A stretch of 64,000 nt of DNA from NCBI RefSeq assembly GCF_004352855.1, contig NZ_SJSC01000001.1:62001-126000 (forward strand), read 5' to 3'. Numbering within the stretch: the stretch's first letter is position 1; each line of letters begins with the position of its first letter. The stretch comes from Marinomonas sp. KMM3893. GTDB lineage: Bacteria; Pseudomonadota; Gammaproteobacteria; Pseudomonadales; Marinomonadaceae. Below are positions 57,131 through 64,000 of the stretch, piece after piece. The notes beneath the pieces are model-generated. The model did no database searches. It saw nothing but the letters and a program-made list of their open reading frames with translations, and was not told the origin of the DNA. Made by a program: the position numbers and the translations under genes.

Positions 57131-57730
57131 TTAGCCGAGGTGGCCCACCACCTCGGCCTTTTTTACTTCCTGATCAACAAAGCTTAAAAGATCTGGGTAG
57201 AGCGCTAAAAAGACCGCTTCACCCTGTTGTATCACGGTAGGCAATTCGTCTAAAAAAGGCTGTAAGTGCGCCCCATGACGCCAACGGCGCATAATCGAAT
57301 GCAGGGCATTTTCAACCCCTTGCCTTGTTCCCAACTCCGCCAACCAATTGTGCTGTTGCAACGAATAAATCATTTTCTGCAAACGAGCCGGACAGCGGTT
57401 TACATCACTCAGCAACCCTTGCACCGCCGTTTGGCAAAAAGTATCCAGCGGCAGCGGCGAGAACCTCGACCAATTTTGGATCAGCCAATAGTCCATCACA
57501 ATATCTTGAACTATGCCTGAAAAGCGCCGACGACCGGCTCGCGACATAGAGCGAAACGCCACACTGGCGTCGTGTTCATCCACCATCACATCGACTTTTT
57601 GGTGCAATTGCCAACCGGAATGCAAATCGGCGGGTAATTCACTCACCACCACAGGAAAATCACCCAGTAAATTACCTGCCCAAGAGGTATTGGTTTCATA
57701 CGCAATATGCAGGTGTGCAAAGTAATTCAT
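57131..57730 (-). CDS. acpH: Acyl carrier protein phosphodiesterase
   Basis: A 199-residue HD-like metal hydrolase of the AcpH (DUF479) family, which removes 4'-phosphopantetheine from acyl carrier protein. MNYFAHLHIA at the start, AGNLLGDF (about 18-25), LHQKVDVMVDEHD and VMDYWLIQNW carry the His/Asp metal ligands. Its last ten codons (KKAEVVGHLG) lie within a perfect hairpin that reads as a terminator on the opposite strand. Confidence 0.9.
   Translation of the reverse strand: MNYFAHLHIAYETNTSWAGNLLGDFPVVVSELPADLHSGWQLHQKVDVMVDEHDASVAFRSMSRAGRRRFSGIVQDIVMDYWLIQNWSRFSPLPLDTFCQTAVQGLLSDVNRCPARLQKMIYSLQQHNWLAELGTRQGVENALHSIMRRWRHGAHLQPFLDELPTVIQQGEAVFLALYPDLLSFVDQEVKKAEVVGHLG
57134..57163 (+). 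terminator. Plus-strand terminator inside the acpH 3' end
   Basis: A perfect 10-bp GC-rich stem (GCCGAGGTGG / CCACCTCGGC) with loop CCCA, followed by CTTTTTT on the plus strand. On the minus strand it lacks a good T run. No plus-strand gene lies upstream of it. Confidence 0.75.
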
Positions 57731-57926
57731 GTACAGACCTTAAATTCAGTAAAAAAAGTGTTTTTGATTAAAAACGACCGATTTAGATCCTTGCTATATT
57801 TTTACGCAATATTTTGTAATTATAGTATCCAATCGAATGGTCAACTTTTATAAACCTGACCCATTTATCTAGGCAGGATTATATGATCTCTTGCTCTTTT
57901 TTGTTGGTTGTAATAGAGACAAAAGC

Positions 57927-59504
57927 ATGTTTATCAGCGCACTACATCACCTAAAACTCAATCACTGTCGTTTTTTTGCTCGTGCTTTTTTGCTGTCCAT
58001 CACCACATTATTAACGTGTCAGACGGTCTCGGCGGTGACACTTAAAATGGCGTTTGATGCCGATCCCGTGTCGCTCGACCCCCATGAACAATTATCTGAA
58101 GGCACATTGCAGTTTTCGCACATGGTCTTTGATCCATTAGTACGCTGGAAACAAAACGGGCAAATCGAACCTCGCTTAGCCACCCACTGGAAACAAATCA
58201 CCCCCACCACCACACGCTTTTTCTTGCGTAAACACGTGCATTTTCAAACCGGCAATCTGTTTACCGCCGAAGACGTTGCTTACACCATTCGACGACTAAA
58301 ACGCTCTCCAGACTTTCGCGCCATGTTTGACTCCATCAGCTCGGTCGTCGTCATCAATAAATACACAGTCGACATTCGCTCCACGAACACCAACCCTTTG
58401 TTACTCAACATCATGACCTATGTTTTTCCAATGGATAAGGTGTTTTACCAAGGCCGCGATGAAATCATTAAATTTGGTAATTCATTTGCCTCTCAGCGCG
58501 TATCAGGCACAGGTCCTTTTATCGTCCAAGAGCGCGAACCCGGCGTACGCATGGTGCTCACTCGTAATAAAGATTATTGGGATACAAAATCAAAAGGCAA
58601 TGTTGATAAGATTATTCTTACCCCCATCAAAACAGACTCTACACGATTGGCCGCCCTTCTTTCTGGCGATGTAGACTTTATTTTTCCGGTGTCTCCCATT
58701 GACATCGAGCGCACCAAAAACAGCAAAGGCATAAAAATCATCACCCTACCAACTGGGCGCATTCTGTTACTGCACCTAAATGAGAAACGTCGCCCAGAAT
58801 TTCGCGATGTCAGAGTTCGCCGCGCAATTAACTTGGCCATCAACCAACAGCTTATCGTCGAAAAAATACTCCGCGGCTACGCGATCCCCGCAGGCCAACT
58901 CAGCGCAAGCAAGTTCCTCGGCCATGTAGACAGCATAAAACCCGAATACAATTTGCCCAAAGCGCTTGAGCTAATGAAGCAGGCAGGATATGAAAAAGGC
59001 TTTCGTGTCAGCATGATGGCCCCCAACAATCGCTACATGAACGACGACAAAGTGGCCCAAGCCATCGCCGCCATGCTGGGTCGCATACACATTACCGTCG
59101 ACCTAAAAACTTTGCCCAAAGCCCAATATTTTCAGCAGTATGATGAAAGGGCCGCCGACATTATGATGCTAGGCTGGCAATCGGACACCGAAGACTCCAA
59201 CAACTTATTTGAATTTATTATTGCTTGCCAAGATGCCAAATCCGGCCTGGGCGCTTATAATGCCAGCGAATATTGCGCGCCAAGCATTAATGAAGACATT
59301 AAACTCGCAAACCGTGAAATGAACCCAGAAAAGCGCGCTCGAATCATGCAGCAAGTGGAAATCAAGCTGCATAATGATGCCGCGATTGTGCCACTCTATT
59401 GGCAGTACAACACCTGGGCCGCTAAAAACAACTTACACATCGAAAGCATTGTGAATGATCAAAATTACCCTTTCCTTGGAGACCTTGTCATTGATGAAAA
59501 ATAG
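57927..59504 (+). CDS. Peptide/oligopeptide ABC transporter substrate-binding protein
   Basis: A 525-residue family 5 extracellular solute-binding protein. The signal peptide ends near QTVSA-VTL (about residue 36). Family blocks include PVSLDPHEQ, EPRLATHWK, HFQTGNLFTAEDVAYTI and the late GWQSDTEDSNNLF. ATG 57927 (MFISALHH) is preferred to an in-frame start at 57891. It is the first gene of a five-gene importer. The ligand (dipeptide, oligopeptide or other) cannot be told from sequence. Confidence 0.9.
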   Translation: MFISALHHLKLNHCRFFARAFLLSITTLLTCQTVSAVTLKMAFDADPVSLDPHEQLSEGTLQFSHMVFDPLVRWKQNGQIEPRLATHWKQITPTTTRFFLRKHVHFQTGNLFTAEDVAYTIRRLKRSPDFRAMFDSISSVVVINKYTVDIRSTNTNPLLLNIMTYVFPMDKVFYQGRDEIIKFGNSFASQRVSGTGPFIVQEREPGVRMVLTRNKDYWDTKSKGNVDKIILTPIKTDSTRLAALLSGDVDFIFPVSPIDIERTKNSKGIKIITLPTGRILLLHLNEKRRPEFRDVRVRRAINLAINQQLIVEKILRGYAIPAGQLSASKFLGHVDSIKPEYNLPKALELMKQAGYEKGFRVSMMAPNNRYMNDDKVAQAIAAMLGRIHITVDLKTLPKAQYFQQYDERAADIMMLGWQSDTEDSNNLFEFIIACQDAKSGLGAYNASEYCAPSINEDIKLANREMNPEKRARIMQQVEIKLHNDAAIVPLYWQYNTWAAKNNLHIESIVNDQNYPFLGDLVIDEK

Positions 59505-59582
59505 TCTCCGCGAAAACCACCTATATTATGCCCAAGCACCGTTTTTGACTCATTTTTGTTTTGAGGGAGTGGCGCAGGACTA

Positions 59583-60563
59583 ATGCTTGTTTTTCTTCTC
59601 CGCCGTTTAGTCCAAGCCATTTTTGTGATGATCATCATCAGCGCAATCAGCTTTGCGATTCAGAACAAACTGGGCGACCCTGTCCAGCAACACATGTCGA
59701 TGACGGTGTCTCCAACAGAACGCGCTCAACTTAGACAAGAGTTAGGACTCAACGACAGCATAGTGGTGCAATATTGGCGCTTTGCTAAAAAAGCCATTCA
59801 CGGCGACCTAGGCACCTCTTATTATTATAAAGAGCCAGTGTTGGATGTTATTTTTAAAAAGCTCCCAGCCACCGTCGAACTGGCTTTTTGCGCCATTATT
59901 ATAGTGATCGGCATCGCCACGCCCTGTGGTATTTTGGCGGCCATTAAACCCAGAAACATTGTCTCTAGACTGGTTGTGGCACTGAGTACCATGGGGCTTT
60001 CCATCCCCATTTTTATCGTCGCCATATTTTTGGTTTATGTGTTTTCTATCAAGCTACACCTAGCCCCCAGCTTTGGGCGCGGTCAAACCACCAATGTATT
60101 TGGCTTATGGGACAGCGGGTTGTTTTCAAAAGACGGGCTACGCCATCTTATTTTGCCAAGCATCACGCTCGCCTTCGCCTTAATGCCGATTTTCGTACGC
60201 TTAATCCGCGCCGAAATGATGGAAGTGCTGCAATCGGACTACATTCGTTTTGCCTGGTCTAAAGGCTTACCTACGCGTCGTATTTACTTTATTCACGCGC
60301 TAAAAAACACCATGCTGCCTGTCATTACCGTTGGCGGTATTCAGGCTGGGACGCTCGTCGCTTACACCATTTTGACCGAATCTATTTTCCAATGGCCCGG
60401 CATGGGCTTTCTCTTTATGGACGCCGTCAGTCGCGTGGATACGCCGCTCATTGCCGCTTATTTGATCGTCGTAGGCGGTATTTTTGTGATCACCAATACG
60501 TTCGTCGATTTGATCTATGGATTAGTGAACCCCACTGTAAAACTGGCAAACCACGGCCTATGA
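59583..60563 (+). CDS. Peptide-type ABC transporter permease (DppB-like)
   Basis: A 326-residue inner-membrane permease with six helices. It begins MLVFLLRRLVQAIFVMIIIS, and the ATPase-contacting loop RAEMMEVLQSDYIRFAWSKG with GLPTRRIYFIHALKN is in the second half. It corresponds to the DppB/OppB side of the channel. It starts 78 bases after the binding-protein gene and its stop overlaps the next start as ATGA. Confidence 0.92.
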   Translation: MLVFLLRRLVQAIFVMIIISAISFAIQNKLGDPVQQHMSMTVSPTERAQLRQELGLNDSIVVQYWRFAKKAIHGDLGTSYYYKEPVLDVIFKKLPATVELAFCAIIIVIGIATPCGILAAIKPRNIVSRLVVALSTMGLSIPIFIVAIFLVYVFSIKLHLAPSFGRGQTTNVFGLWDSGLFSKDGLRHLILPSITLAFALMPIFVRLIRAEMMEVLQSDYIRFAWSKGLPTRRIYFIHALKNTMLPVITVGGIQAGTLVAYTILTESIFQWPGMGFLFMDAVSRVDTPLIAAYLIVVGGIFVITNTFVDLIYGLVNPTVKLANHGL

Positions 60564-61498
60564 AATATTTTAAGAAAGACATTATCCCCCCTACGCCAAA
60601 CAGTCGCTGGAGTCACATCTGGACAGGTTTCATTGGCGACAAACTGGCCACACTCTCACTGGCTATTTTTGTCTTTTATTGTTTTGTCGCGATCTTTGCT
60701 CCTCTGCTTGCGCCCTACAATATCAACAACCCCAACTTCATGGATTTGGCAAACGCTGAAATTGCGCCTCGTTGGATCAGTGGTGACAGTCGCTTTTTGC
60801 TCGGTACCGACGCCCAAGGCCGCGACATGCTGTCGGTGATTTTATACGGCACCCGATTGTCTCTAACCATAGGCGTGTGTGCCGTCTTGATTCAGGCAAC
60901 GCTAGGCATTTGCATTGGCTTAATCTCTGGTTACCTTGGTGGCCGTACCGACAATTTTCTGATGCGCGCCGCCGACATTCAATTGTCCTTCTCCACCATG
61001 ATGGTCGCGATTGTTTTCTTAGCCATCTTCCAAGCACTTTTTGGCATGGCCATGTACCAACAACTCGCCATGCTGATGCTAATTTTGGTGATTGGGTTAG
61101 CCGAATGGCCTTTATTTGCGCGCACCATTCGCGCCTCGGTATTGGCCGAAAAACAAAAAGAATACGTCGATGCCGCCCGTATCATGGGCATTAGTCCAAA
61201 ACGCATTATGTTTAAACACATTCTGCCCAATACGCTCACCCCAGTGCTGGTGATTTTTACGGTACAAATTTCCAACGCCATTGTGGCAGAGGCGGCGCTT
61301 TCTTTCTTAGGGTTGGGCATGCCGGCGAACGATCCATCATTAGGCGCGCTCATTTCGGTGGGGTTCAGCTATATGTTCTCAGGCTCATGGTGGATTTGTG
61401 TCATTCCAAGCGTCACCCTCATCATCCTCATTTTGGTCATGAATATGCTCGGTGATTGGTTACGAGATCACCTTAATCCAAGGACTTACAAAGACTAG
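60560..61498 (+). CDS. Peptide-type ABC transporter permease (DppC-like)
   Basis: A 312-residue partner permease. It has an N-terminal cytoplasmic segment, then a helix (LATLSLAIFVFYCFVAIFAP), the FLLGTDAQGRDMLSVILYG motif typical of DppC/OppC, and the EAA loop EYVDAARIMGISPKRI. ATG 60560 overlaps the previous stop; the longer frame from 60392 is antisense-like filler within dppB and is rejected. Confidence 0.92.
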   Translation: MKYFKKDIIPPTPNSRWSHIWTGFIGDKLATLSLAIFVFYCFVAIFAPLLAPYNINNPNFMDLANAEIAPRWISGDSRFLLGTDAQGRDMLSVILYGTRLSLTIGVCAVLIQATLGICIGLISGYLGGRTDNFLMRAADIQLSFSTMMVAIVFLAIFQALFGMAMYQQLAMLMLILVIGLAEWPLFARTIRASVLAEKQKEYVDAARIMGISPKRIMFKHILPNTLTPVLVIFTVQISNAIVAEAALSFLGLGMPANDPSLGALISVGFSYMFSGSWWICVIPSVTLIILILVMNMLGDWLRDHLNPRTYKD

Positions 61499-61499
61499 T

Positions 61500-62501
61500 A
61501 TGAATCTGTTGAGCGTCAGCAACCTGCATGTAAACTTTCATCTTAAGGGCCAAGACTTGGCCGCCTTGATCGATGTTAGCTTTACCCTTAACCGTGGCGA
61601 ACGCATTGCGATTGTCGGCGAATCGGGGGCGGGGAAATCCATTTTAGGTTTCTCAATTGTTAATCTAGTCGATAAACCAGGCTATATAAAATCAGGCTCT
61701 ATTAAGCTGCAAAACAAAGAGATCACTACGATGTCTTTACCGCAGCTGCAAGAAGTGCGAGGCAAGCGCATCGCGATGATTTTCCAAGACCCCATGATGA
61801 CACTCAACCCAGTGTTGACCATTGGCGTACAATTGGTTGAAGCCATCCGCAGTCACACTCGCATTTCTTTCAAAGACGCAAAAAACATCGCCATCGAAAA
61901 ACTCCACAGCGTGCAGATTGCGTCGCCAGAAAAACGTTTTAATCAATACCCCCATGAATTATCAGGCGGCATGCGTCAACGGGTTATTATCGCCACCGTT
62001 TTACTGCTCAACCCAGACATTATTATTGCCGACGAACCCACTACCGCGCTGGACGTGACCATTCAAGCTGAGATCATTCAGTTGTTGCTGGATATTTGCC
62101 GCAACAACAGCATGGCGCTACTGCTGATTAGCCACGACTTAGGGGTTGTTTCTCGCGTTGCAGAACGCACCATTGTCATGTACGCCGGCCGCGTCGTAGA
62201 AGAAGGTCCTACTCTGGAAATCATCAATGATCCGCAGCACCCGTACACCCAAGGCTTGCTGAATGCGTTGCCGCAAATGGCTTTACCAGGTCAGCGCCTT
62301 AATCAAATTCAGGGCAGCATGCCACCGCTTAATGAGCGACCTTCAGGTTGTGCGTTTCATCCGCGCTGCCCGTATGCCACAGACCAATGCCGCCAACAAC
62401 AGCCCAGTTTCATTCACAGCGGCGTCTCGACCGTGGCCTGTTTTATGGTAGAAGACATGATCAATGACGCCCACCTTGATGACGATGAGGAGAGCCGCTA
62501 A
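61500..62501 (+). CDS. Peptide-type ABC transporter ATPase (DppD-like)
   Basis: A 333-residue ATPase with Walker A GESGAGKS (40-47), signature LSGGMRQR (about 157) and Walker B IIIADEPTTALD. The C-terminal oligopeptide-transporter extension carries the cysteine cluster CAFHPRCPYATDQC, which in relatives can bind an Fe-S cluster. It starts one base after the previous stop. Confidence 0.94.
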   Translation: MNLLSVSNLHVNFHLKGQDLAALIDVSFTLNRGERIAIVGESGAGKSILGFSIVNLVDKPGYIKSGSIKLQNKEITTMSLPQLQEVRGKRIAMIFQDPMMTLNPVLTIGVQLVEAIRSHTRISFKDAKNIAIEKLHSVQIASPEKRFNQYPHELSGGMRQRVIIATVLLLNPDIIIADEPTTALDVTIQAEIIQLLLDICRNNSMALLLISHDLGVVSRVAERTIVMYAGRVVEEGPTLEIINDPQHPYTQGLLNALPQMALPGQRLNQIQGSMPPLNERPSGCAFHPRCPYATDQCRQQQPSFIHSGVSTVACFMVEDMINDAHLDDDEESR

Positions 62502-63512
62502 ATGCCTACTCCTTTGATCCAAATAAGCCACCTTGAAAAGTCCTTCACCACCAATAAAAGTTGGTTTGGCCAGTGGCAAATTGACCGCGGCAAGATTCGA
62601 CGCAAAAAAGACAGCGTCCACGCCTTAAACGGGGTGAATTTGACCATTAACCAAGGTGAGACATTGTGTGTTGTGGGGGAGACAGGCTGCGGCAAATCCA
62701 CCTTAGCGCGTGTACTCATGGGGTTAACGCCTGCCAGCAGTGGCGAAGTGCATTATCAAGATCAACGCATCGATCACCTTAACGATCGCCAGCGCATGTT
62801 GTTTCGACGTCGTATGCAAATGGTTTTTCAGAACCCATACGCGTCGCTCAACCCAAGAATGACCGTCTATCAAACACTGAGCGAGCCCATCTCCTTCCAC
62901 AACCCTCAGCTATCCGCGAGCCAAGTGGATGAGAAAATCCATGCGTTACTAGAATCCGTCGGTATTTCCCCTTCTAGCATGGACAACTACCCGAATGAGT
63001 TTTCTGGTGGTCAACGCCAGCGCATTAGCCTTGCCCGTGCGCTCTCCGTCGAACCAGATTTTATTATTGCCGATGAACCCTTATCCGCACTGGATGTGTC
63101 GGTTCAGGCACAAGTGCTGAACCTGATGATGGACAAACAAGAGGAACGTAACCTCACCTACTTATTCATCACCCATGACCTTGCTGTGGTAGAGCATTTT
63201 GCCACTCGTGTTGCGGTGATGTACTTAGGACGCGTTTGCGAATTAGCCAGTACCAGCACACTTTTTAGCGCCCCCAAACACCCTTATACAAAGGCCTTAC
63301 TCTCAGCGATTCCGCGTCTGGACAACAACACCACACAGCCGATTCGTTTGATGGGTGAAGTACCCACCCAAATGGACAAACCGATTGGCTGTGTTTTTCA
63401 AGCACGCTGCCCTTACGCGAATCCGCGTTGCTACAAAGAGTCACCTGAAATGATTCGCCAGCCAGACAACAGCACGGTGGCTTGTCACGCAGTGGATGAG
63501 GGTCGTTTATGA
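62502..63512 (+). CDS. Peptide-type ABC transporter ATPase (DppF-like)
   Basis: A 336-residue second ATPase with Walker A GETGCGKS (59-66), signature FSGGQRQR (about 167), Walker B FIIADEPLSALD and the C-terminal CVFQARCPYANPRC cluster. An insertion of basic residues (GKIRRKKDS, about 30-38) precedes the core. Its ATG directly follows the stop of the preceding ATPase gene. It completes the importer A-B-C-D-F. Confidence 0.94.
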   Translation: MPTPLIQISHLEKSFTTNKSWFGQWQIDRGKIRRKKDSVHALNGVNLTINQGETLCVVGETGCGKSTLARVLMGLTPASSGEVHYQDQRIDHLNDRQRMLFRRRMQMVFQNPYASLNPRMTVYQTLSEPISFHNPQLSASQVDEKIHALLESVGISPSSMDNYPNEFSGGQRQRISLARALSVEPDFIIADEPLSALDVSVQAQVLNLMMDKQEERNLTYLFITHDLAVVEHFATRVAVMYLGRVCELASTSTLFSAPKHPYTKALLSAIPRLDNNTTQPIRLMGEVPTQMDKPIGCVFQARCPYANPRCYKESPEMIRQPDNSTVACHAVDEGRL

Positions 63513-63540
63513 GATACGGACGATTACCTAGGGGGGCCTC

Positions 63541-64000
63541 ATGGAAATAAGGTGGCTTGAAGATTTTATCGCCCTCGCAAAAACGCGGCACTTTTCGCGC
63601 GCGGCCGATGAGCAAAATGTGACTCAACCAACGTTTAGCCGACGCATTAAACTGCTCGAAGAAGAAATGCGCGTCACGCTCATTGATCGTAACACCTTGC
63701 CGTTATCGCTGACGCCAGCAGGCGAAGTGTTTCTGCAAAGCGCAGAACTCATTACCAGACAATTAAGAGACACAAAAGAACGCTGCCAAGAAATTCGCAA
63801 ACAAGAAGAGTCTCAAATACGCTTTATTTCAACACAAACCTTGTTTCTCAGCTTTTACAAAGAAGCCATCGAACCTTTCTGCGCAAGCATTGGCATGGAA
63901 ATGGACGTCAATATGAAGTCGAGTTCTTGGCTCGGCATCGACTTTGTCAACGCCTTGGTCAATCAACAGTGTGACCTCATGCTGTGCTATTGGCACCCTG
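63541..64000 (+). CDS. LysR-type transcriptional regulator (partial)
   Basis: The reading frame opens at ATG 63541, with AGGGGGG just upstream, and is still open at the window end after 153 codons. The N-terminal helix-turn-helix is clear (WLEDFIALAKTRHFSRAADE, then NVTQPTFSRRIKLLEEEM), followed by the start of a substrate-binding domain. It lies 28 bases after the ABC ATPase gene on the same strand, so it may be co-transcribed with and act on the transporter. The 3' part lies outside the window. Confidence 0.9.
   Translation, partial: MEIRWLEDFIALAKTRHFSRAADEQNVTQPTFSRRIKLLEEEMRVTLIDRNTLPLSLTPAGEVFLQSAELITRQLRDTKERCQEIRKQEESQIRFISTQTLFLSFYKEAIEPFCASIGMEMDVNMKSSSWLGIDFVNALVNQQCDLMLCYWHP

Noticed and set aside
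60392..60559. N-terminal extension of the DppC-like permease
   Set aside because: It is an out-of-frame reading of the preceding permease gene, rich in Arg, and ATG 60560 in the ATGA overlap matches the family.

Overview
The window reads as core chromosome of a marine gammaproteobacterium of the Oceanospirillales type, most like Marinomonas. This placement is inferred from gene content (Na+-translocating NQR, NhaB, KdkA, CsiV, fatty-acid cis/trans isomerase), from gene orders shared with Pseudomonas-type relatives, and from moderate GC judged by eye. No insertion sequence, prophage, CRISPR array or rRNA operon is visible. Coding density is high, and nearly every convergent gene pair is separated by a clear intrinsic terminator.

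Layout: (1) 1-4.1 kb: rlmKL, rmf and DUF2835-pyrD, covering rRNA modification, ribosome hibernation and pyrimidine synthesis. (2) 4.1-12.1 kb: a MoxR/Bat aerotolerance-type operon (MoxR ATPase, DUF58, DUF4381, two VWA proteins of which the second is fused to TPRs, and BatD), followed by a Dyp-type peroxidase. (3) 12.4-21.3 kb: the protein quality-control block tig-clpP-clpX-lon-hupB-tRNA-Asp-ppiD, all on the minus strand, with tRNA-Arg(TCT) upstream of tig. (4) 21.5-23.2 kb: a possible small RNA, a YihY membrane protein and a hypoxanthine-guanine phosphoribosyltransferase. (5) 23.3-31.1 kb: the nqrABCDEF operon with nqrM-sthA downstream. apbE, which usually sits in this cluster, is absent. nqrA is preceded by a 19-codon upstream ORF and a perfect inverted repeat over a candidate promoter. 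(6) 31.5-39.1 kb: folX-mfd-csiV, sohB and nhaB. (7) 39.2-43.6 kb: methyltransferase-rnhA-dnaQ divergent from gloB-mltD. (8) 43.7-48.2 kb: ppnP, a GcvA-like LysR regulator that seems to start at AUU, a DEAD-box helicase, DUF1285 and a MetF-like protein lacking the usual catalytic acids. (9) 48.3-57.7 kb: envelope and lipid genes (GT9 glycosyltransferase, kdkA, LpxL-type acyltransferase, cti), a luciferase-like flavoprotein, an acidic protein with an internal duplication, YacL, YlqF and AcpH. (10) 57.9-64 kb: a five-gene peptide-type ABC importer followed by a LysR regulator cut by the window end.

NQR and NhaB together point to sodium-based energetics. ppiD, lon, clpXP, tig, the Bat operon and the Dyp peroxidase form a protein-quality and oxidative-stress set. 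kdkA, GT9, the acyltransferase and cti shape the outer and inner membranes. I found no obvious new multi-gene defence or metabolic system. The most interesting signals are regulatory (nqrA leader, AUU start, two terminators without a gene, tig-clpP attenuator, hupB-tRNA transcript) plus two odd proteins (the duplicated acidic protein and the degenerate MetF homologue).
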